DNA of 64,000 bases, taken from assembly GCA_964643725.1 (NCBI GenBank), contig CAZXTL010000004.1, positions 1 to 64,000 on the forward strand. The letters run 5' to 3'. Below the pieces are notes generated by a model. It saw only the letters and a program-made list of their open reading frames with translations. It ran no database searches and was not told the DNA's origin. The translations under genes and the position numbers were made by a program. Of this stretch, positions 32,434-41,079 are shown in pieces. The stretch's first letter is position 1. The number at the start of each line of letters is the position of its first letter. The stretch comes from DYQY01 sp964643725 (GTDB taxonomy: Bacteria > Margulisbacteria > Riflemargulisbacteria > GWF2-35-9 > DYQY01).

Positions 32434-32462
32434 GGATTTTTATAAAGTTTGAACGATAAATT
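32434..32462 (+). promoter_or_regulatory. Shared regulon promoter element, copy I
   Basis: GGATTTTT (32434-32441) and CGATAAATT (32454-32462), pitch 20 nt, matching copies D, F and G closely. It overlaps the TTG at 32449, which would otherwise be read as an upstream start of the giant gene. Transcription would begin after that codon, so the real start is ATG 32485. Confidence 0.65.
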
Positions 32463-32484
32463 AATAACAGATGAAAGGATAATC

Positions 32485-35400
32485 ATGAAGAGTACATACT
32501 CTTATTTGCATAATATCCAAGGGTTAAGATACAAAGTGGCTTCTTTGGTAGAGACAGATATCCCCTCTTCCGTAGGAACACCAGACGTGTCTGGTTGTGC
32601 TAACACGCCTTTGGCACTTCCTTCTCCAGCAATAAATACAACAGATGCTAATCTAGCAATAGATGCTCCTATTGAACCAGAAAGACCTGATAATATAAAT
32701 ATAGAGCATGCAAATAATGCACAAAGAGCTATGAATGATAGTACTGTTCCTCCAAAAACTCCACCTGCTGTTAACCTAAGCAATTCTTGGTCAAATTATC
32801 GAAGAAGTTTTGAAGTTATAAAACAGTTTATGATAAATAACTGGCAGTTAGTTGCTATGTTAGGAACTAATATAGGACTTGAAGCTACATATAACTTATC
32901 TGATTATGGTCCTGCAGTCGGTGGCATAATAAGAGGGATAGATGCTACTTTATTCATGCATTGGGTTAGCATGAAGAGCGCTCAGGCATATGTTAAAGGT
33001 AAAATTATTGGTTTTAATGGCGGGTTAAGAAAAGAACTAGATAGAGTTTATAAAACATTTATTAATGGAAAAGACCTTTCTTCTATTGAACAATTCCAAG
33101 TAGCTAATAATATGAAACTGTATTTTACGGTTTCATCTTTAGTTGCAGGAATCGGTGAGTTGAGAAGTAGAATTCAACTAGAAGGTAACGTAAGTAATCT
33201 TACGGGTGTAAACAATCCTGCTGTTTTAAGTGACCTTATTAACTATTTAGATTCAGGTATTATTGAATTGACTGCTTTATTGCAAGACGCTAAAGCTCCT
33301 CAAGAGGTCAAAAATGCAGTTGCTAGACTTGCAGCATTTACGCCTGAAGAGGGAGACAATGCTTTGGTTGAGGCTTGGTTGAAAAACAGTGTTTTGCCAG
33401 CATTTAGCAATTCAGAAGACCAAAATGTCCAGATAATATCAACGTTTTTCCAGAAGAGGATGAATGATCCTAATATTCAAATAGAGGAGAGTTTCCTTAT
33501 TGCTTTTGATAAATTTTTGCAGGAAGATAATTCCCAGTTTCAATCAAAAATTAAATCCTTACAGAGAAGGCTTCTTCTAACACAGGCAACTCAGGTGATT
33601 ATGGCAGTTAGCTTGCTTGGCATTTTAGGATTTAACACATTCACTCAAGATGTTAGCGCTATTCAAAAGATAATGACTGTTTATTGCTTTTTAGCTTCTA
33701 TTTTGTATTATGCGGTAGATGGTGCGACTAATTTTTATAATCAACTAAGAACATTTTTTGATAAGAATTTGCCAGATTTTGGCGTTCCATTAACTAATAA
33801 ATTAGATAACCCAATGATGAGTGCGATTCGCTATCCCTTTGCTCATAACAACATGGAGTGGGTGTTTCAAGACCTTATTTCCAACGTGCTGTTGGATGGA
33901 AATTTCGTAGGTACGGAGAATATATTTAGTAGCGCTAGTATGTTAAGAAGACAGTCTTATGGAATAGTAACTATACTTAATGCAGCAAAAGCTAGATATG
34001 AGTTATTAAAACCACAGTTTAGTGATTTGCTTAAAGGGTTTAGTGAGAATGCCAAAAGATTGCTGCCTCTTTTATTAAGTGTAGACAAATATCACCCAGT
34101 TGCTACCGAGATAAGCATTCAGAGAGCAGTTAATAATGTTTTCTCAGGGTATAAAGATAATAAGACAGGTTATTTGACAACATTTGAAACATTATTATTA
34201 GGTTTCCCACAACAGGATGCCGGTAGACATAGAACAGAGCAGGGCAGATTAATTGTAGAAGCTGTTCTTTTTAGAATGAAGGGTGAACTTAATAAGGCAG
34301 GTTTATCAGATGACGCTATACGTATTTTGGTAGAGAGATTTAATATTGGTGATTTCAATCATTATGATTTTAAGAATATGATGGAAGATGCTTTAGTAAA
34401 TGACTTGGGGATGGATAGTACAACTGAGAATTTTAAAACTATAGTAAAGACAATAATTGATAACAAAACCCAATATCAAAATGAAGCTGTTATAGCTTAT
34501 ACCAGTAAAGAGGGAATCCCAGCACAGCAGGCAGCAGCTATTATGCATCAAATGCAGGTTGTATTTCAACAAGAATCAATGTTTGAAAGAATAGCAGAGA
34601 TAGCTAATCTTTTAAGAAAAGGGATTACTATTGATGAAGAAGGTAACGCAGTTAATCAGGACGCTTTGAAAGAAGAGTTGCAAGGATTGTTAGCTAAAGC
34701 TTTCTTGGGAACAGATGTAGTTAATCAAAACATAGTAGAAATGGTCAATATTTTAGTAGCCAGTGGGGAACAAATCACTCAAACATCTTATGATGCATTT
34801 ACTTTAAAAGATCCAATGTCAGATGTTTCTATGGATGTTAATAAGTTTTCTCATCTAGTGAATGTCCGAAGAAGAATTGGAATTATGGGACTTAACGAAA
34901 AGAAGCTTAGAGGAGAGAACTTCGAAGCTAATCAGGTATTAACTTTATTTTACTCAATTAAAAATATGGTGGCCGATAAAAACAGTGGTAATCAGGCTGG
35001 ATATAGAACTAAACTTGCAAATTTATATTTTATTTTAACCGGAGAACAATTAACAGCTACAACTGATGAAGATATTCAGAAAGCTTTTGAAAAAGTTGTG
35101 CAATCTTATAAGAGTTTATTAACAGATACACTTACAGATTTTAATGGTAAGTCTACTACAAAAAATATTACCAAATATAATGATTTAAGTTCAGAACAGA
35201 AGAATAATATTGATAATTTTCTAAGTGATAATCAATTTTCAAGAAAGTATACATATAATAAACAAACGGGAGCACTTACTGTTATTGGACAAATGACTAA
35301 GGCTGAGATTAATATATTAAAAACAATTTTTCCAACAAAGATAGACATAAAAACTTTATATGATATGGAAAATGATTCTCTTGGTAAAAACGAAGAGCAT

Positions 35401-38400
35401 TTTAATATAATTAAAGACTTTGATGTAACATCTGCTCAAGCAGAGCAACATATGTTTGATATTGTCACTAGACTTAATCTGATTGGTGTTGTGGATACTG
35501 GTCGGTTGATATTAGAAAATGGTGGACTTCCTGGAACAGCTCCAGGTGAGCAGAATTCATTAACTTTAGCTGTAGCTACTAGAGCAGCTATGCTTGCTGG
35601 ACAAGCCGAAGCAAACTTTTATGACGATGAATCGCAAGTTAATAATGTTTTAGCTAATAGTGCTAGGTTTGGTAGATACGATGCTTATTTTAATATGGCT
35701 TTTAAACAAGCAGAAGAAGGAATTAGGCAAGGGCTTGGAAGCCAAGAAAGTTTGGATATGATAACAACAAAGATCCCATCTTTAAGAACTTTATCAATGC
35801 ATGTTATTGAGAAAGCGGTAGATGCCTTTCTGCCTTCATATGAAGAGAATCAACTCAAAATTGGACAAATGTACCTTGGTATGGGCAGTGGATTAGCAAG
35901 AGACACCAGAATACTAAAGAATTTTGTAGAGTCATACAGAGATGATAGTTTAGGGCTAAGAACACATTTAGACCCAAAGATTGATGCGGTAGCAGTGGCA
36001 AATGCAGAGCTTGTAGCCAAAGGTTCAGAGTTGCCACCTAAGCTTAAAGAACTAATTGACTTTCTATATCTTAATTATATGTTTCAAGGTGATGCTAGAG
36101 GTAATATAAGACTTTTTGGTAAAACAACAGGTTCATTAACTTATGATCAGCTAGCTGAGTTAGTAATATCCAGTCTTGAGAATGGACAGATGGACGTTAG
36201 ATTTAGACATGCAGCACGTGATTTTTATATTGATTTAGGTGGAAAAGATATAGCTTTATTAAAGGAAGCATTAGGTTCAGGATTTTTAACAGCAGGAGAT
36301 GGGAAGAAAGCACAGATAAAAGATGCAGTTAGAGCATATTTAAAAGCAAGAGAAACTCAGGTTCAGAAACTATCTGACTTAGAAGAAGTAGTTATGAATC
36401 ATGAGATAAAAGGTGGAAATGTTCTGGGAGACAAGATGTTGTCTCTTTACAATGAACCAATTTTTAGACTTATTTATATGAAACTTGCAGGAGTTTCTTA
36501 TGAACAAGATGTGGCTCCAATGAATGTAGTTGATGGTTATAGTTCTGCTGGCGTTAAGAGTTGGCTAAGTACACTTAATGCAAAAAGTGCGACAGAGGGT
36601 GAATATAAAAAGTATAATAAGATGTCTAACAATATTGTATTAGATGCATATAGTGATACATCTACAACTACTAGTCCAGAGTTAGAAGAGTTGAGAAGAA
36701 AACCAGCTAAGTTGCCTGCATTTATTACTGGCGGTAAAGCCGACCAGACGAATATCAATTCCTCACATTATGGTAGAGGCAGAATTGCTAATCAGATGAG
36801 AGGAACAAGGTTGTATGAGTATATTGCTCAAAGATTACAGATAATAAGTGGCAATTCAACTTTAACAAATATTGAGATTCCTCCTATGGTACTAAATAGA
36901 TTTGAGTATGAAGTAACAAGTACTCTTCATAAGTCACAATCAGAAATGATGAAAAGTAATGCCATTTATTCAACAGCATTACAGTTTATGGTGGATCAAC
37001 TAATTGCTGGTAAAACACCGCAACAAGCGGGAGCTGCTTTGGTTACATATTGGAAGGATAACTTAGGGTTAACTGATGCTGATGTTGTTGGTGGTTCTCT
37101 TAAAGGGTTAGCTAAGACGTGCGTTAGTTTTGCGAAAGTGCTTAAAGTTAATATGGCGATACCTAATTTGACTGGAGGGATAAGTGCTATTTATGCGATT
37201 AGTCAGGGGCAGAATCTAAACAATGTAGACAGTGCATATAGTGGTTATATTAATGGTATAGCTTTAGATGTTCCTATTAGTAGTGCAGATGTATCTGCGA
37301 AAATTGATGAATATATTAATAAATATATAACTGAAGGAAAGTTTTCATCTAAAGAAGCAACTGAACTTAGAAGTGTCGCAGAAAGAATGAAGAGAAATAT
37401 CCTTATTAATGAGAAGATAAAGGATTTCACTGGACAGTTGTTAGCTACTAAAGATGATGCAGCTGCTTTTGCCGAAAAGGTTAAAGAGACAGCGCAGAAG
37501 ATAGCAGAGGATGATCTTTTAGATCAAAGTTCCAAAAGATATCTGATTTATTATATGCAAGAAGTATATAGAAACATAGCTGTGGGTAAGGGTCTTAGTG
37601 TTAATGATTGGTTGATTTTAAAAGGAGAATGGTATACGTTCCCAGCACAATTCTTGTATAGAACTCCTGGAGATATGAATAAGGAAGGACCTTCTGGAAG
37701 AAGGTTGTTAGATTACTTGTTGCCATGGAAAAGCACTCAAACAATGTATCAGTCCTTTTTATTTACCAGACCAATGACCATGGAAGAAGTTAATGCGCTA
37801 AATTCTAGTGCTCAAGGTCAGTTTGTGGGACTTACCAAGCAAGTTCCTGAAGTAGAGAACTTTAGAGGATTACAAATCCCTGTTGGAAATATATTAAGGA
37901 CATTTGCTGATTTTTTTGATAAGCAGGTTGCAGAAGAAGCAAATGTGATAATCGGAGAATATAGTAAATTTCAGAAGATGATTAGAGAAGCATCAAACAA
38001 TGTTACCACTGCTGATACAGCTGAAAGTTTAATAAGTATCAGTTTAGCAGATATGGCTGTTAATAAGCCTAATGATTTAATTAACATGGCAAAGGCTATT
38101 ACAGGAGATAGTAGTATTAACAATGTTAGTGATGCGATAGATGCATTATTAGCTATTTATGATGCAAGAGAATTTACTATAGACTTTATTCAGAAAAGAC
38201 TAGATGCTTTGATTCGCTCTAAGCTTAGCATTAATACAAATCCAGAATATACACAGCTAAATGATTATTTCGATGAGAATGTTATGCCTGGTTCAATGCT
38301 TGTATTGTACGAAAAAATGTTTGGTTTAAGAAAACCATCAACACACACTAATCAAGATGTAGATAATTTTAATTTTGTAAATATCTTTTTAAAAGTATTT

Positions 38401-41052
38401 TATTTTTCTTATGATTGGGTTACCGGACTTTTTCAGAAAACTAGACATGGGATGATTCAGGGCTCACAGAATATAGCAGAGAAGAGCCAGCCAGTAACAA
38501 CACCGTTTGCGAATTTGGACCAAATATGGAATGAAGTTTTATTAAAGCATAAAGGTCTTACTGGTGGACTTTACGCTAATGGTTGTTTCTTTATCCAGCG
38601 AACAGATATTATGAATAAGAGTCAGATGCATTGGCAAGACGTTGAGCAAGTTAATGCTGCAATGACTAGTGATTCTAGAATTTCAAGAATGTATAATAAT
38701 AATAAGAAGTTTTGGTCAGACTTAAAACAGAATAGTCCTATGGTTTATAATCTGGCCAGAGCTGGATTACTTGCTGCTGCTGTTATTGGTATTCCATCAG
38801 CTATTATCTTGTGGGCTGGAGCTTCTTCTCTCGGCGTTCTTTCTATAGCAGCAATGGTTTCTATTGCTGTCTCCTTAATGGCACTAACGGTTACATCAGT
38901 TGACGTAAAAGGAAACAAAGCGAGTGATATTAACAGTGATATTAAAAAGAACTTTATGTATAGTTTCTTGGCTACTTCCTTGGGTGGCACAATGGTTGCT
39001 ACTGCAATGCTGGCAATGTCCTTTGCACAAAGTGGTTTGGATAAAATGGGTCAGTATGGCCACCAGTTTACTGAGTTAGGGTTAATTGCTTTTATAGCCT
39101 TATTTGCAGCAGGGATAACCACTTGGGTAACACAGAATGTAGGGTTTGCTAAGATAAGAGAGAAAATTACTATAAATGCTTTAGGTAGAACAATCCAAGG
39201 GCTTAATAATAATTTAGAAAGTTTAGTTGATAAGAATCTTATTAATGTTGCTGGCTTAAGTGATGAGCAAAAGTCAGAATTTAGAGCAATGCTAGAAATT
39301 TATGCAAATTGCAAAGTTGATGAAAACTACGTCAATAGAAATAGATTTTTTGCTGGGTATGTTCGTTTTTTTAATGATTTGTTTGATGTTAATACTACAG
39401 ATGCACAAAAGAAAAGTGCATTTGATATTCTTACTAAGAGTAATGGAGCGATAACAGTAGATGGCTTAAAGAATCATGGATTAGGAATGGATGAGGATGC
39501 GGCAAAAGGTTTGGTGAAAGAATTAACCAGATTATCATTAGTAAGTGCTACTGGTGAACTTAGTGAGTCATCATTAACTTCGACTGAACTTCAGGATTAT
39601 CTAACAGCTAAATTTAGTGCAGAGCAAACTGAAAACATAAATCATTATTTAAATTTAAATTTTTATAGAAACTTAATGAAGAAGACCGATTCAAAGGACT
39701 TTGTAAAACAGATTTATGAAATGCTGAAAAAACAAAGTGGTTCAAATAATAATGTTAATGAAATGTTGAATGATTTTTGTAAAATGATGGGTAAGGATGA
39801 AAAAGGGAATCAATTTTTAACTAGAGACGACTTAGATAAATTATTTAATCCAGATTCTAAGGCAACACCTGAAGAGAAGGAAAACATTGCCAAAGAAATT
39901 CAAAAACGTTTTTATGCAACTTACACATCAGCAGATGCAGTGGTTCCAGGTGAAGTTCCAGTAGCTTGTAAGAAGTTTATCAGTAGGTTTGAAGATTACA
40001 AAACAACTAGTGCAACAGAAGATGCCTTTTCCTGGATAACTAATTATTTTATGGGTTGGAATACACAAGCTATGCCTGGCGGAATGCCATTAGGTCAGGC
40101 AGGGGCAAATACTAGCTTTGATGTTGTTGTTCCACAAAGAGGTGGAAGATGGTATAGTTCAACCTCTGCGTTTTTATCATACGCATTGATAAATGACGTT
40201 TATCAGAATTGGCAGACAAGACCAGCAAGTACAGCTTCTGGAACAGTATCTACTTTATTGTATGGATATTCAGGTTTAGCTAAAATGCAACTGTTAATGG
40301 GAGTTCCTTTAGTAGCTTTAGGTGTAATTAATCCATTCTATTTCTTAACAACCATGGGATTAACAGTATTTACAGCGTTTTCATACGCAAATTATTCTGC
40401 AGCTATGCAGACTGGCAGACTAGCTAGAGTAACCACTGGAGCATGGTCTTATGGTGTCGATTTGGCATTATATGCAGAAAGTAAGATTCATATGCCAACA
40501 GCTCTTAAAGAGACGTTAGCTAGAGGTGGCATAAAACCAGAACAAACTGTGCAGATAATGAATATGTCTTGGTTAGATATACTCAAGAAACCTTTGGATC
40601 CCTATAGTTGGTTGATGGTGATGGATAAGTTAACCAATCCAGTAACAAGTCCATTACATAATGCAGGTTTTAATATTACTGTAGAAATGGCTGGATCAAC
40701 TCAACCAAAATTCCATATGAGCTTTGAATCAGTTGTTTCAATTGTATATTCAATTACTTCAGGGTTATTGTTTATGAAAATGATGGACTCTTTAGCTGCC
40801 GGGGACTTCATGCAATTCCCATATTTTGCAGCTTTTTTGTTTTGGTCTTATGTCCAGTTAAAAAATGCACTTGGAACAGAACAAATGTCTAGATTGGGAG
40901 CTAACTTTTTGATAGAAGGAAAGAAACAGAGCAGAGGAAAGACTAATAACGAAGCTAGTAACAATGAGACAGGTAAGATTTTGCAGGGTGCTGGAGAAAA
41001 TACAGGAGAGTATAGGAAAATTTTAACAAATGAATTGTTTAAGAAACCATAA
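32485..41052 (+). CDS. Giant membrane protein with GT2-like (processive glycosyltransferase) motifs
   Basis: 2855 residues from ATG 32485. An in-frame TTG at 32449 lies inside the promoter element and is rejected. Residues 15-23 (RYKVASLVE) resemble the cluster tag. Membrane segments lie at about 110-165, 370-420, 2085-2200 and 2560-2830. Four motifs appear in the order of cellulose-synthase-like GT2 enzymes: K1418-A-x3-N1423, G2033-C..I-Q-R2039, T2511-E-D2513 followed by GW, and Q2551-R-G-G-R-W2556 followed by membrane helices. The 38-residue spacing from TED to Q-RW is normal for cellulose synthases. The rest is stretched by long inserts, and no DxD site was found, so activity is uncertain. 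With the GH8-like gene and two more giants it resembles an enlarged bcs operon. Confidence 0.5.
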   Translation: MKSTYSYLHNIQGLRYKVASLVETDIPSSVGTPDVSGCANTPLALPSPAINTTDANLAIDAPIEPERPDNINIEHANNAQRAMNDSTVPPKTPPAVNLSNSWSNYRRSFEVIKQFMINNWQLVAMLGTNIGLEATYNLSDYGPAVGGIIRGIDATLFMHWVSMKSAQAYVKGKIIGFNGGLRKELDRVYKTFINGKDLSSIEQFQVANNMKLYFTVSSLVAGIGELRSRIQLEGNVSNLTGVNNPAVLSDLINYLDSGIIELTALLQDAKAPQEVKNAVARLAAFTPEEGDNALVEAWLKNSVLPAFSNSEDQNVQIISTFFQKRMNDPNIQIEESFLIAFDKFLQEDNSQFQSKIKSLQRRLLLTQATQVIMAVSLLGILGFNTFTQDVSAIQKIMTVYCFLASILYYAVDGATNFYNQLRTFFDKNLPDFGVPLTNKLDNPMMSAIRYPFAHNNMEWVFQDLISNVLLDGNFVGTENIFSSASMLRRQSYGIVTILNAAKARYELLKPQFSDLLKGFSENAKRLLPLLLSVDKYHPVATEISIQRAVNNVFSGYKDNKTGYLTTFETLLLGFPQQDAGRHRTEQGRLIVEAVLFRMKGELNKAGLSDDAIRILVERFNIGDFNHYDFKNMMEDALVNDLGMDSTTENFKTIVKTIIDNKTQYQNEAVIAYTSKEGIPAQQAAAIMHQMQVVFQQESMFERIAEIANLLRKGITIDEEGNAVNQDALKEELQGLLAKAFLGTDVVNQNIVEMVNILVASGEQITQTSYDAFTLKDPMSDVSMDVNKFSHLVNVRRRIGIMGLNEKKLRGENFEANQVLTLFYSIKNMVADKNSGNQAGYRTKLANLYFILTGEQLTATTDEDIQKAFEKVVQSYKSLLTDTLTDFNGKSTTKNITKYNDLSSEQKNNIDNFLSDNQFSRKYTYNKQTGALTVIGQMTKAEINILKTIFPTKIDIKTLYDMENDSLGKNEEHFNIIKDFDVTSAQAEQHMFDIVTRLNLIGVVDTGRLILENGGLPGTAPGEQNSLTLAVATRAAMLAGQAEANFYDDESQVNNVLANSARFGRYDAYFNMAFKQAEEGIRQGLGSQESLDMITTKIPSLRTLSMHVIEKAVDAFLPSYEENQLKIGQMYLGMGSGLARDTRILKNFVESYRDDSLGLRTHLDPKIDAVAVANAELVAKGSELPPKLKELIDFLYLNYMFQGDARGNIRLFGKTTGSLTYDQLAELVISSLENGQMDVRFRHAARDFYIDLGGKDIALLKEALGSGFLTAGDGKKAQIKDAVRAYLKARETQVQKLSDLEEVVMNHEIKGGNVLGDKMLSLYNEPIFRLIYMKLAGVSYEQDVAPMNVVDGYSSAGVKSWLSTLNAKSATEGEYKKYNKMSNNIVLDAYSDTSTTTSPELEELRRKPAKLPAFITGGKADQTNINSSHYGRGRIANQMRGTRLYEYIAQRLQIISGNSTLTNIEIPPMVLNRFEYEVTSTLHKSQSEMMKSNAIYSTALQFMVDQLIAGKTPQQAGAALVTYWKDNLGLTDADVVGGSLKGLAKTCVSFAKVLKVNMAIPNLTGGISAIYAISQGQNLNNVDSAYSGYINGIALDVPISSADVSAKIDEYINKYITEGKFSSKEATELRSVAERMKRNILINEKIKDFTGQLLATKDDAAAFAEKVKETAQKIAEDDLLDQSSKRYLIYYMQEVYRNIAVGKGLSVNDWLILKGEWYTFPAQFLYRTPGDMNKEGPSGRRLLDYLLPWKSTQTMYQSFLFTRPMTMEEVNALNSSAQGQFVGLTKQVPEVENFRGLQIPVGNILRTFADFFDKQVAEEANVIIGEYSKFQKMIREASNNVTTADTAESLISISLADMAVNKPNDLINMAKAITGDSSINNVSDAIDALLAIYDAREFTIDFIQKRLDALIRSKLSINTNPEYTQLNDYFDENVMPGSMLVLYEKMFGLRKPSTHTNQDVDNFNFVNIFLKVFYFSYDWVTGLFQKTRHGMIQGSQNIAEKSQPVTTPFANLDQIWNEVLLKHKGLTGGLYANGCFFIQRTDIMNKSQMHWQDVEQVNAAMTSDSRISRMYNNNKKFWSDLKQNSPMVYNLARAGLLAAAVIGIPSAIILWAGASSLGVLSIAAMVSIAVSLMALTVTSVDVKGNKASDINSDIKKNFMYSFLATSLGGTMVATAMLAMSFAQSGLDKMGQYGHQFTELGLIAFIALFAAGITTWVTQNVGFAKIREKITINALGRTIQGLNNNLESLVDKNLINVAGLSDEQKSEFRAMLEIYANCKVDENYVNRNRFFAGYVRFFNDLFDVNTTDAQKKSAFDILTKSNGAITVDGLKNHGLGMDEDAAKGLVKELTRLSLVSATGELSESSLTSTELQDYLTAKFSAEQTENINHYLNLNFYRNLMKKTDSKDFVKQIYEMLKKQSGSNNNVNEMLNDFCKMMGKDEKGNQFLTRDDLDKLFNPDSKATPEEKENIAKEIQKRFYATYTSADAVVPGEVPVACKKFISRFEDYKTTSATEDAFSWITNYFMGWNTQAMPGGMPLGQAGANTSFDVVVPQRGGRWYSSTSAFLSYALINDVYQNWQTRPASTASGTVSTLLYGYSGLAKMQLLMGVPLVALGVINPFYFLTTMGLTVFTAFSYANYSAAMQTGRLARVTTGAWSYGVDLALYAESKIHMPTALKETLARGGIKPEQTVQIMNMSWLDILKKPLDPYSWLMVMDKLTNPVTSPLHNAGFNITVEMAGSTQPKFHMSFESVVSIVYSITSGLLFMKMMDSLAAGDFMQFPYFAAFLFWSYVQLKNALGTEQMSRLGANFLIEGKKQSRGKTNNEASNNETGKILQGAGENTGEYRKILTNELFKKP

Positions 41053-41079
41053 TGTGTGGCATAAGAGAAGGTAAGTAAT

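Noticed and set aside
20039..32462. CGATAnATT elements as FliA (sigma-28) promoters
   Set aside because: Sigma-28 needs TAAA about 15 nt before GCCGATAA. That spacing and -35 are not found at the nine sites.
32485..41052. Giant protein as cyclic beta-1,2-glucan synthase (NdvB/Cgs)
   Set aside because: The length is similar, but TED and QRxxRW lie near the C-terminus and no GH94 domain follows, unlike Cgs.
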